DNA of 56,220 nucleotides. Origin: Promethearchaeota archaeon (GTDB taxonomy: Archaea; Asgardarchaeota; Lokiarchaeia; Sigyniarchaeales; SOKP01). Of the stretch, positions 1-7,623 are shown piece after piece (position 1 is the stretch's first letter; each line of letters opens with the position of its first letter). The stretch is from positions 1 to 56,220 of the forward strand of contig JAEOSU010000041.1 of the NCBI GenBank assembly GCA_016840165.1, written 5' to 3'. The notes below the pieces were generated by a model. That model was not told the origin of the DNA. It did no database searches and saw nothing but the letters and a program-made list of their open reading frames with translations. The position numbers were made by a program, and so were the translations under genes.

Positions 1-1
1 A

Positions 2-781
2 ATTCATAAAAATACTAAGAAAAACATAAATGATATCATTCTAATTGAAACTCCAGTGGATATCATTGTAAATGGAAAACCATTAGTAAATATAATTTGC
101 TTGGCTAAAGATCTTAAATATTTAGGCATCGGGTTCTTATATTCAATAGGTATGATCAATTCCTTTCAAGATATTGAAAATATATCGGTAGATGAAGTAG
201 AAAACAAAATCGATATTAGTCTTAAAAAGAATATTGAAGTTGATTTTAGCCTCTTACAAGAAAATCCAGTAAGTAGAGTTATTGATACCAGTTGTGGGAT
301 CTCGTCACCATGGAGAGAGATGATTAAAAGCTCATTAAATAAACAAAAATTAAATTTTCAAAAGAAAAACGATTTTAAAGTAAGCGCAGAGACAATTTCT
401 AAAGCTATCCTTGAGATGCAAAAAAAGACGCCTTTATTTAAAGAGACAGGGGGATGTCATGGAGCTGCGATATTTGACCACACAGGGAGATTAATCAGCG
501 TTTTAGAGGATATAGGTAGGCATAACGCAATAGATAAAATTATTGGTTATGCATTGAGTAATAAAATCGAAATGAGTCATATTTTTTTAACTACAACTGG
601 TCGACTAACGGGAGATTCTGTACTAAAGGCTATAAGAGCAAATATTCCTATATTAGCATCGTTATCAGCAGCAATCGAGTCAGGAGTAAGATTAGCATTT
701 GGATACGGATTAACTTTAATTGGATTTGTACGCGGCAAAAAAATGAATATTTATGCTCATCCTCATAGAATTAAAGTGTAA
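2..781 (+). CDS. fdhD: FdhD-like sulfurtransferase for formate dehydrogenase (5' truncated)
   Basis: FdhD proteins transfer sulfur to the molybdenum/tungsten cofactor of formate dehydrogenase. The family signature is clear in the C-terminal half: TGGCHGAAIF followed by EDIGRHNAIDK. A GTG at 56 could serve as start, but the frame stays open to the window edge and reads IETPVDIIVNG, which is conserved family sequence. The gene therefore almost certainly begins outside the window. The usual catalytic CxxC loop reads TSCGISS, so only the first cysteine is kept and the second is Ser. This is unusual but does not prove inactivity. A formate dehydrogenase would be expected upstream. The operon context beyond the edge cannot be seen. 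Confidence 0.85.
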   Translation: MHKNTKKNINDIILIETPVDIIVNGKPLVNIICLAKDLKYLGIGFLYSIGMINSFQDIENISVDEVENKIDISLKKNIEVDFSLLQENPVSRVIDTSCGISSPWREMIKSSLNKQKLNFQKKNDFKVSAETISKAILEMQKKTPLFKETGGCHGAAIFDHTGRLISVLEDIGRHNAIDKIIGYALSNKIEMSHIFLTTTGRLTGDSVLKAIRANIPILASLSAAIESGVRLAFGYGLTLIGFVRGKKMNIYAHPHRIKV

Positions 782-920
782 AATCTATTGTTTTACTAAA
801 AAATAATGTAATCCATAATACATGATTTATTAAAAAATATACTAAGAATTAAATGGAAATATTTATCTAATCAATATAATAACTAATTTACATAATAACT
901 GAAAACCTAATTTAAAAGAA

Positions 921-1532
921 GTGAACAAAATGGAGAATAAAAAGTGGATTTTATTAACTTTGATTGGCGGCGTATTAATGATAATAGGCTCAGCAGTTGG
1001 AAGCATAGCCTTTTATGAGTTTTTGTATAATATATTAGCAGATTATGTTGCTGAAGACTTAAAACCCTTAATTTCGGCAATTTTAGCTATTATAAGCTTT
1101 TTAGCAGCGGGAGGAGGTTATACCGTAATTGCAGGTCTAATTCTCTTCATGATTAAACAGTATAGACTAGGCAGAATTATTATATCTTTCGGAACGGGTT
1201 TTGGTTTAATTGGAATAATAGTCTATATTACTTATTATATAGTAAATGTCACTGGAATAATAACTAATCCAACTGTGCTCGCTTATTTAACGCAAATATA
1301 TGGATTATTCTCATTTAATTCTGGCTTCGGATTCGCAGGTACAATCCTCGCAGTTATCGGGAGAATGGGTTTGAAAAAACCAAAGACAATAGTAAAAGAA
1401 GAACCAGTATCAGAGGAGGAATCTGCAGAAGTAATTGATACTCAAATAAAATATTGTCCTAATTGTGGAAATGCGATACCTCTTAATGCGAATTTTTGTA
1501 GCGAGTGTGGCGCAGATTTTGAAGAACGATAA
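921..1532 (+). CDS. Membrane protein with C-terminal zinc ribbon
   Basis: The protein has 203 residues with about four hydrophobic segments, roughly residues 10-32, 48-78, 85-110 and 120-150. A short cytoplasmic tail ends in a zinc ribbon with Cys179, Cys182, Cys193 and Cys196 (CPNC...CSEC). The start is GTG at 921, with ATG at 930 as an alternative. It is paralogous to the next gene, 13 bp downstream: both share the GGxLMIIxxxVGxI opening, the YNxxV loop and a TGIITxP motif before the last membrane segment. This pairing of a membrane bundle and a zinc ribbon is common in Asgard genomes. I do not recognise a specific function; a membrane scaffold or sensor is only a guess. Confidence 0.75.
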   Translation: MNKMENKKWILLTLIGGVLMIIGSAVGSIAFYEFLYNILADYVAEDLKPLISAILAIISFLAAGGGYTVIAGLILFMIKQYRLGRIIISFGTGFGLIGIIVYITYYIVNVTGIITNPTVLAYLTQIYGLFSFNSGFGFAGTILAVIGRMGLKKPKTIVKEEPVSEEESAEVIDTQIKYCPNCGNAIPLNANFCSECGADFEER

Positions 1533-1545
1533 GGAGGAATGATAA

Positions 1546-2058
1546 ATGCAACATAAAACTGGATTTATTCTTTTATTTATTGGTGGGATATTAATGATTA
1601 TTAGTTGGACTGTAGGAACTATAAAAGTGTTTGATTTTTTATACAATGTTATCGTAAACCAATGGCCACAATCTCAACCAATCGCATCAATAGTATTAGA
1701 TATATTCCAATGGATCGCAGATTTAGGAGGAGTTGCCGTTATCGTTGGAGCATTTTTAATACTATTGGGCGCTGTAAGACTAGGTAAATTCATAATATGG
1801 ATTGGATTAGCTTTTGGTTTGTTTGCATTAATAATTTGGGTTGTAAGTCAGATTGTTAATCTAACAGGAATTATCACTGATCCAATCATCCTTACTTATT
1901 TAAATCAACTTTATGCTCAATTCAGTTATGGTTCGGGATTATCTTTCATGGGGGTTGTAATCGCAATTATAGGACGAGCATTTGTACGAAAAGTAAAGAA
2001 GAAAGAACCAGAGAAGTATGAAGTAATCGAAGGATTCGATGCAGAAGAAACGATCTAA
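1546..2058 (+). CDS. Four-helix membrane protein, paralogue of preceding gene
   Basis: This 170-residue protein has about four predicted membrane segments and a short charged C-terminal tail (KVKKKEPEKYE). It aligns over its length with the preceding protein, sharing the N-terminal GGILMIISWTVGTI region and VNLTGIITDP, but it lacks the zinc ribbon. A strong Shine-Dalgarno site (AAGGAGG) ends about 9 nt before the ATG, and only 13 bp separate it from the upstream stop, so the two genes are very likely co-transcribed. The function is unknown. They may form a hetero-oligomer, which is inferred only from paralogy and adjacency. Confidence 0.75.
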   Translation: MQHKTGFILLFIGGILMIISWTVGTIKVFDFLYNVIVNQWPQSQPIASIVLDIFQWIADLGGVAVIVGAFLILLGAVRLGKFIIWIGLAFGLFALIIWVVSQIVNLTGIITDPIILTYLNQLYAQFSYGSGLSFMGVVIAIIGRAFVRKVKKKEPEKYEVIEGFDAEETI

Positions 2059-2230
2059 ATTAAAGCTATTTCTTTTTATTATGATATACCTTCTTTTTTT
2101 CTTGTTTTATTAGTAATAACAATGAAGCAAGTCTATGAACTTATTTACCAAATTTTTTAATAAAGTTAGTATTTAACCATTTAATATTATTACAAATTAC
2201 ATTTAAATTTGAAATGGTGAAAAGAAAAGA

Positions 2231-3631
2231 ATGCCTATACCTGTAGCGTTTATGCAGTTATCATCGTGCTGGGGATGCCATCAGAGCCTATTGAACGCTC
2301 ATTTAGGGTTGCTTCCTATCTTACCCGAATTAGATATTGTTTATTGGCCGGCTGTGGTAGATTTTAAGCATGAATCCTTAGTTAAAAGAGAAGATGGAAG
2401 TATTGTGGTTGGATTCATTGAAGGCGTTGCGAGAACTAAACAAGACACTGCAAATATTAAACTAATGAGAAAAAAATGTACAATTATTGTTGCAATTGGA
2501 GCATGCGCCTGTTATGGAAGTGTAAAGGGGCTAGCTAATTTATATGATAAAGAGGAGTTAATTAATAGAAAATTCAAGGAAGTAGAGTCGATCACTGATG
2601 AAGACCCTCAAGAACCAACTGTTAATGTACCGGGAATAGAGGATTTTATTATTAATGTAAAGGATATTGTAGATGTAGATGTATTCATTCCGGGTTGCCC
2701 TCCAACAACTGAAAATATCATTGCTGCGATTTCCTATCTATTATCGCTAGTAGGAGAGGGACCAGAATCGCTCGATAAGAGTAAAACAGTATGCGATACA
2801 TGTAAGTTATTTGAGAAGGGGTGTTTTCTAGATCAAGGAAAACTCTGTTATGGTCCAATCACAGCTGCAGGATGCGAACTTATGTGTCCTCACAATGGAG
2901 ATGTGTGTTATGGATGCTTTAAACCTAGTAATAAACCAAGTAAGAAAGCAGAGCAACTGCAAAAATTACTTCATAATATAGAAGTATTAGATAATGAATC
3001 GGCAGCGAGTCTGCAACATTTTCTTGATTTATACTTAGGAGTTGCCAATATCACGAATTTTTATTTTCGGGGTGATTTACTCCAGCGTCTGGCGTATGAG
3101 CCTGATAGTTTCGAAGTAAAGGAAATTGAAACAGATAATGGTCCAAAATTAGTATTAGATACGTCTACCACTGGAAATAAAATAATGGATAATATTGTTG
3201 GGTATTCATTATATTTACTAAAAAATGATCCTCTCTTTAAATTTAGCTCTAAAACTGTATGCAGTCATTGCGAGCGTGAAGTAGCAGATAAAGTTCCAAC
3301 TGATTTAAAGCGTGATTATCAGGGATTACCAACCATGGATAAATGCTTTTTAGAACAAGGATATATCTGTTTAGGACCAGTAACTCAAGCGGGATGCGGA
3401 ACAATCTGTCCGAATAAAGCAAATGCACCATGCCTTGGATGTTATGGTCCACCAGTTGGAATTGAGGATCAAGGGTCAAAATTTATCAGCACTCTTGGCT
3501 CTTTATGTGCGGATAAGGATCCATCAGAAATTATGAAACTAATTAAAGATCCCGCAGGCTTATTTAATAGATTCACCTTAGCAGATAGTATTTTAGGTCA
3601 TAAATATCATGATAAAATGGAGGAGAAATAA
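2231..3631 (+). CDS. vhuG: F420-non-reducing [NiFe(Se)] hydrogenase small subunit with duplicated Fe-S module
   Basis: This is the electron-transfer subunit of a group 3c (Mvh/Vhu) hydrogenase, which carries electrons from the Ni-Fe site to HdrABC. Proximal-cluster ligands are visible at Cys13, Cys16, Cys92/94 and Cys156 (SSCWGCHQS, GACACYGS, PGCPPTTE). The protein has 466 residues; methanogen MvhG has roughly 300. The extra length comes from a second copy of the C-terminal cluster module: Cys188, 191, 198, 206, 215, 219, 226, 229 are followed by Cys344, 347, 372, 380, 389, 393, 401, 404 with nearly identical spacing. The downstream copy (CFLEQGYICLGPVTQAGCG) is the canonical one. A GGTGA motif lies before the ATG. 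The gene is 2 bp from vhuA and heads the operon. Confidence 0.93.
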   Translation: MPIPVAFMQLSSCWGCHQSLLNAHLGLLPILPELDIVYWPAVVDFKHESLVKREDGSIVVGFIEGVARTKQDTANIKLMRKKCTIIVAIGACACYGSVKGLANLYDKEELINRKFKEVESITDEDPQEPTVNVPGIEDFIINVKDIVDVDVFIPGCPPTTENIIAAISYLLSLVGEGPESLDKSKTVCDTCKLFEKGCFLDQGKLCYGPITAAGCELMCPHNGDVCYGCFKPSNKPSKKAEQLQKLLHNIEVLDNESAASLQHFLDLYLGVANITNFYFRGDLLQRLAYEPDSFEVKEIETDNGPKLVLDTSTTGNKIMDNIVGYSLYLLKNDPLFKFSSKTVCSHCEREVADKVPTDLKRDYQGLPTMDKCFLEQGYICLGPVTQAGCGTICPNKANAPCLGCYGPPVGIEDQGSKFISTLGSLCADKDPSEIMKLIKDPAGLFNRFTLADSILGHKYHDKMEEK

Positions 3632-3633
3632 AA

Positions 3634-4938
3634 ATGGTAAAGGAAATAGAAGTTGAACCTGTCACACGATTAGAAGGCCATGGAGGTTTGCGAATAGTAA
3701 TAGGAGACGATGGGAAAGTAAAGGATGCCCAATTTAATGTTACCTCAACTCGATTTTTCGAGAAGTTCTGCGAAGGACGGTACGCGGAGCATGTACCCCG
3801 TATCACCCCTCGAATTTGTGGTATTTGTCCTATTCCTCATCATCTGACGCCTACTAAAGCGGTGGAAGATGCATGGGGCGTGGAAATTCCCGAGTCCGCG
3901 TATAAATTGCGTCAATTGTTAATAAATGCGAAACAATATTCCTCGCATGTCCTGCATTTCTACGCATTAGCGGCACCTGACTTTCTCTTAGGACCGTTTG
4001 CCGATCCTGCCTTACGAAATGTTGTTCACGTGATTAACAAGATGCCCGATGTGGGAGCAATGGCGTTAAAGATGATGGATTTCGGCCAGAAACTTTGTGC
4101 AGAAATTGGTGGGAAATCAGTCCATCCTATTTCCGCTATTGTAGGAGGAATGAAGAAGCCGATGGATGAAGATGCCCGAGACAGATTCTTAAGGCAAGTA
4201 GACGAACAGATCGAGTTTACAAAAAAGACAGTAGATATTGGCTTGAAAGTGGTTGAAGATTATTGGGATGTGGTGGCAAACGTCGGAGTGGTTCCCACAT
4301 ATTATCTTGGTATGACTAAAAACGGTATCCATGATATTTATGATGGGGATATTCGAATTGTCACTCCTGATGGGGAAAAGCTTGATTATGATGTTCACAA
4401 ATATTTGGATGTACTTGGAGAGCACATCCCAGAGCATTCATATGCAACTCACATGTACTATAAGCCCGCAGGATATCCAGAAGGTATTTATCGGGCCAAT
4501 ACCTTAGCGATGATCAATGCCGCTGACAAGATGGCGACACCTTTAGCAGATGACGCTCTAAAAGCATTTCGAGATAAAATTGGTCCAATTTCGCATCATA
4601 CGTTTGCATATCACTGGGCACGCCTAATTGAAACGGTTGAGGCAATCGAACTTATCAAAAACCTACTAGAGGATCCTGATGTTGTCAATCCTGATTGTAA
4701 AACATTAGACATCGAGCCAAAAGAAGGTGTTGGAGTAGGAGTCACCGAAGCACCTCGAGGACTTCTGTTATATAATATCTGGAGCGATGCTGAAGGAATT
4801 TGTAAGAAACTAAATTTACTTGTTGCAACCAACCACAATATTGCGGGCATTGAAAAGTCATTAATGCATACCGCTAAGCAAGTATTTGAAGACAAGGCGT
4901 TAGAAGGACTTAAATTACCAGATCCTTGGATAAAATAA
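3634..4938 (+). CDS. vhuA: F420-non-reducing hydrogenase large subunit lacking the C-terminal Ni-binding motif
   Basis: This is the catalytic subunit of a group 3c hydrogenase. The N-terminal Ni-Fe ligand motif RICGICPIPHH (Cys62, Cys65) is intact, as is VTRLEGHGG near residue 10. The protein has 434 residues and stops after GLKLPDPWIK. The usual closing motif DPCxxCxxH, which gives the other two Ni ligands, is absent. It is supplied in trans by the small selenoprotein vhuU at 6477-6629, as in methanococcal VhuA/VhuU. A GGAGG site precedes the ATG, and the spacing to vhuG is 2 bp. The split subunit is directly visible. That the two pieces assemble into one active site is known for the Methanococcus enzyme and inferred here. 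Confidence 0.93.
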   Translation: MVKEIEVEPVTRLEGHGGLRIVIGDDGKVKDAQFNVTSTRFFEKFCEGRYAEHVPRITPRICGICPIPHHLTPTKAVEDAWGVEIPESAYKLRQLLINAKQYSSHVLHFYALAAPDFLLGPFADPALRNVVHVINKMPDVGAMALKMMDFGQKLCAEIGGKSVHPISAIVGGMKKPMDEDARDRFLRQVDEQIEFTKKTVDIGLKVVEDYWDVVANVGVVPTYYLGMTKNGIHDIYDGDIRIVTPDGEKLDYDVHKYLDVLGEHIPEHSYATHMYYKPAGYPEGIYRANTLAMINAADKMATPLADDALKAFRDKIGPISHHTFAYHWARLIETVEAIELIKNLLEDPDVVNPDCKTLDIEPKEGVGVGVTEAPRGLLLYNIWSDAEGICKKLNLLVATNHNIAGIEKSLMHTAKQVFEDKALEGLKLPDPWIK

Positions 4939-4994
4939 TTATTTTTTAAATTAGAAAATATTGAAAATGAATAAGAAAGAAGTGGATAAAAAAA

Positions 4995-5492
4995 ATGGTA
5001 AAGGTTGACTATGAATTTAGAAAAAGAATAATGGACGCTCATATCATTGACACGTTAAAATATTGCTATCAATGCAATCGCTGTACTGATGTGTGTCCGA
5101 TTGCTAATATTGCCCCTGATAGATATAACCCAAGGAGTCTTATCTTAAATTCATTTTTAGGGTTTAAATCGACAATTTTTGACAACGAGGATAATTTTTT
5201 CATTTGGGGGTGTACTGTATGCGATACATGCGATGAGGTCTGTCCCCAGAAAATTGAACTCACTGAAGTGTTTACGGTTTTAAAAAATATATCAATAGCC
5301 GAGGGAAAAGGTCCTGACTATTATACCACTCAAGCGTCAGCCATATATGAAAGTGGTAAAGCAATTCCCTCCCAACCCGCTATTGAAAGACGAAGAGAAC
5401 AAATGTCTCTTCCCCAAATTGAGCCACCGAATGTTGAGGAGGTTCAAAAAATTTTAAATCAAACAAAATTAAATAAAATTATAAATAAATAA
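4995..5492 (+). CDS. hdrC: Heterodisulfide reductase subunit C (HdrC-like)
   Basis: This is a small two-cluster ferredoxin-like subunit that wires HdrA to HdrB. Two classical [4Fe-4S] motifs are present: Cys24, 27, 30, 34-Pro (YCYQCNRCTDVCP) and Cys73, 76, 79, 83-Pro (GCTVCDTCDEVCP). The length of 165 residues is typical of HdrC. It lies 56 bp after vhuA and 16 bp before hdrB, inside the hydrogenase operon. No hdrA or mvhD is in the window, so the FAD-bearing bifurcating subunit must be encoded elsewhere, possibly left of this window near fdhD. Confidence 0.9.
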   Translation: MVKVDYEFRKRIMDAHIIDTLKYCYQCNRCTDVCPIANIAPDRYNPRSLILNSFLGFKSTIFDNEDNFFIWGCTVCDTCDEVCPQKIELTEVFTVLKNISIAEGKGPDYYTTQASAIYESGKAIPSQPAIERRREQMSLPQIEPPNVEEVQKILNQTKLNKIINK

Positions 5493-5508
5493 AAATGAGG
5501 AAGTAATT

Positions 5509-6399
5509 ATGGCAAAAGCTGAATCGGAATATAAACTTTTTCAGGGCTGTACCATCGGTAATCGTATTCCATTTATTGAAGCTAGTGCGCGTAAGGTTTT
5601 TGATAAATTAGGGATAAAAACCTCAGAGGGTCCTTTCGCTTGTTGTCCCGATCCGGTAGGATTCAATGCTGTGGATCATACCAGTTGGTTAGCAATGGGG
5701 GCGCGAAATCTCACGATAGCTGAAGCAGAAAATAAAGATATCGTTTCTCTCTGCAATGGGTGCTTCCAAACTCTTAAAGCGGTAAATCAAGAGTTGAAAC
5801 ATAATGAACATGAAAAGCAAAAGATAAATGATATTCTAAAAACAGTGAAACGTGAATTTAAGGGATCTATTAATGTGAAGCATTTTGTTGAGGTGTTATA
5901 TGATATTGGAGTCGAGAAAATTAAGGAACAAGTGAAAAAGGAGTTAACTGGTTTAAAAGTTGCATGTCATACGGGTTGTCATTATAATCGGCCATCAGAG
6001 GTAATGCAAACTGATGATCCAATGAAACCAAAGAAACTTAGAGAATTAGTAGCTGCAGTTGGAGCTACACCAGTAGATTATGAAGAGGAGATGCTTTGCT
6101 GCGGAGCTGGGACTGGAAATGCTGAAGAGGAACCCTCGATGCAAGTTTTAGCAAACAAATTTAATAGCGCATTAGACGCAGGAGCAGAAATATTCGTAGT
6201 AGTGTGCCCAGCGTGTTTTCAGCAAATGGATACTAACCAAAAGAAAGCAGGAGAGCAATCAAACAACACTTATAACATACCAATCTTATATCTCACCGAA
6301 TTATTTGCATTAGCATTTGGAGAAAATCCCGATGATTTAGGACTGAAATTTCATCGAAGCAGACTCACATCATTCTTAGAAAAATATGGATTCAAATAA
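5509..6399 (+). CDS. hdrB: Heterodisulfide reductase subunit B (HdrB-like)
   Basis: HdrB carries the two non-cubane iron-sulfur clusters that cleave heterodisulfide (CoM-S-S-CoB in methanogens; substrate unknown here). Both CCG domains are complete. The first has Cys14, Cys45-Cys46, Cys82 and Cys85 (FQGCTIGNR, FACCPDP, LCNGC). The second has Cys153, Cys157, Cys197-Cys198, Cys233 and Cys236 (CHTGCHYNRP, LCCGAG, VCPACF). The length of 296 residues is normal. A GAGGAAG ribosome site precedes the ATG. It follows hdrC by 16 bp and precedes vhuU by 77 bp. With Vhu it should form an electron-bifurcating H2-oxidising complex. Confidence 0.92.
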   Translation: MAKAESEYKLFQGCTIGNRIPFIEASARKVFDKLGIKTSEGPFACCPDPVGFNAVDHTSWLAMGARNLTIAEAENKDIVSLCNGCFQTLKAVNQELKHNEHEKQKINDILKTVKREFKGSINVKHFVEVLYDIGVEKIKEQVKKELTGLKVACHTGCHYNRPSEVMQTDDPMKPKKLRELVAAVGATPVDYEEEMLCCGAGTGNAEEEPSMQVLANKFNSALDAGAEIFVVVCPACFQQMDTNQKKAGEQSNNTYNIPILYLTELFALAFGENPDDLGLKFHRSRLTSFLEKYGFK

Positions 6400-6476
6400 A
6401 AAATAACAGTTAGTTTTTTTAATAATAACTAAAATAATCAGATTATAGAAAGTAATAAGATTTATGAGGATATGTC

Positions 6477-6629
6477 ATGAGTGAAGAAGTACCTGAAGGA
6501 GTGGTAAATCTTTTAGAAATGATAGTTCGTTGTTATGACTGTTGACTATCGTGTGCCGCGCACATCACGGTTGTTGATGAGGAAGGCACGGAGATTTACT
6601 CTCGTAAGTTAAATGTTGGCTTAGGATGA
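6477..6629 (+). CDS. vhuU: VhuU: selenocysteine-containing Ni-binding subunit of hydrogenase (in-frame TGA at 6543-6545)
   Basis: Conventional translation would stop at codon 23, so this gene is easily missed. Read through the TGA at 6543-6545, it encodes 50 residues with the hydrogenase large-subunit closing motif IVRCYDC-U-LSCAAH: Asp21, Cys22, Sec23, Cys26 and His29. This matches DP(C/U)xxCxxH, the Ni ligand motif missing from vhuA in the same operon. VhuU is a known tiny selenoprotein of methanococci, and Sec-containing Vhu subunits are, as I recall, known from Lokiarchaeota. The Pro before Sec is replaced by Cys. Beyond His29 lies a 21-residue tail (ITVVDEEG...) that a hydrogenase maturation protease would be expected to remove. 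A GAGGA ribosome site at 6466-6470 supports the ATG at 6477. The terminal TGA at 6627-6629 is taken as the true stop. Confidence 0.9.
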
Positions 6630-6644
6630 ATATCTAATAAAAAT

Positions 6645-6695
6645 AAGAGATTGGATATGACTGCCCTGTGCGGGTAAAAGCTGACACATACTCTT
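6645..6695 (+). promoter_or_regulatory. Candidate 3'-UTR SECIS element
   Basis: Archaeal selenoprotein mRNAs carry a SECIS hairpin in the 3'-UTR. Starting 16 nt after the vhuU stop, AAGAG (6645-6649) can pair with CTCTT (6691-6695). Above it, ATGA (6657-6660) faces CTGA (6681-6684), as in the G.A-tandem kink-turn core of eukaryotic SECIS. The upper stem is GCCC (6663-6666) with GGGT (6672-6675), closed by a five-base loop; an A-rich AAAA bulge lies on the 3' side. This is the most GC-rich patch in the gap. The folding was done by eye, so the exact pairing is tentative. A T-rich tract directly after it could end transcription. Confidence 0.5.
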
Positions 6696-6739
6696 TTTCT
6701 TTTTGAAGATGTTTTAAGATAAATAAGATAAAAAAATGA

Positions 6740-7444
6740 TTATTTTTGTACAATTCGATATACTTTCTTAGCAAATTCGGGTTGATACTTAAAAAAATTA
6801 TTGGAATCAAATGTAATTAAGCGAAAAGTAACTTTGATAAAGCTATATAATCCTGAAATACGATATCGTGGTTTAAATCCAAATTTTTCTTCATAATCTT
6901 CGCAAAGTTGGTCAATCTTTTCAAGCTTCTTTCTAAATTGAGGGAAATAAAATTCATTTGTAAATACAAAATTATGGATTTTTGGATTTTCTTTTCGTTT
7001 AAATGCCGACTCGAAAACATTTCTTAAGTATGATTCCTTATTCCTTTCCAAATCTTCTTCTACAATCGGAGGATATCCTTCTTGCTCTGCTTGATCTATT
7101 TTCTTTTTAAATTGAAGAAAATCTTTGATATTTTCAAGTTTCAACGAGTATTTAACGATTTTTGCGGAAATAACATCAGAATTTGAAATTTCAATAAAAA
7201 TGTTATCAAACGTTTCAATAGTAGTTTTAGTTAAATTTATTTTTCTTATAGCTCCATAAGCATCTCCAATACTTACAATATCGTCGAGTTCAAAAGGGTC
7301 TAATATTATTAACGCGATTCCAGAGACTAAATTCTCAAAAATTCCACTTGAGGCAAATGCAATAGCAACGCTTACAGAGCTAGTTATAATTGCTACATAT
7401 TCAGCTGGCAGTGTTTGAAAGAATGGTAGCCCTTCAATCAACAA
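6740..7444 (-). CDS. MscS-family mechanosensitive channel (start uncertain, N-terminus longer than called)
   Basis: The pore-lining helix and beta domain of small-conductance mechanosensitive channels are recognisable (GIALIILDPFELDDIVSIG, then IFIEISNSD). The first usual start codon is TTG at 7444. However, the frame is open back to a stop at 7631-7633, and the extra 62 codons encode two more hydrophobic stretches (VDLLIVGIVTAIVLLI and LRLFVVLIIVYLLI). MscS proteins need such N-terminal helices. No ATG, GTG or TTG occurs in that extension. A good ribosome site (AGAGGTGA) lies just upstream, overlapping the end of the previous MscS gene, so a rare AUA/AUU start or a small sequence error is likely. 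It is paralogous to the adjacent gene. Confidence 0.75.
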   Translation of the reverse strand: MLIEGLPFFQTLPAEYVAIITSSVSVAIAFASSGIFENLVSGIALIILDPFELDDIVSIGDAYGAIRKINLTKTTIETFDNIFIEISNSDVISAKIVKYSLKLENIKDFLQFKKKIDQAEQEGYPPIVEEDLERNKESYLRNVFESAFKRKENPKIHNFVFTNEFYFPQFRKKLEKIDQLCEDYEEKFGFKPRYRISGLYSFIKVTFRLITFDSNNFFKYQPEFAKKVYRIVQK

Positions 7445-7623
7445 GTATACAATAATTAAGACTACAAATAATCTAAGAGAGAACCTAAGAATTAATTTCC
7501 TTTTTGGAGATATATTTTTAGTCTTTTTTACCGTTGAACTAATTAATTTATAAATTAATAATACAATAGCAGTAACGATTCCTACAATAAGAAGATCAAC
7601 AAAAAGATTATTTGTGAACGCTA

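Noticed and set aside
4611..5042. 143-codon minus-strand frame over the end of vhuA
   Set aside because: Overlaps a certain hydrogenase gene and shows no family features.
6627..6629. Second TGA of vhuU as another selenocysteine
   Set aside because: The sequence after it has no hydrogenase-like motif and runs into the SECIS-like hairpin, so it is taken as the true stop.
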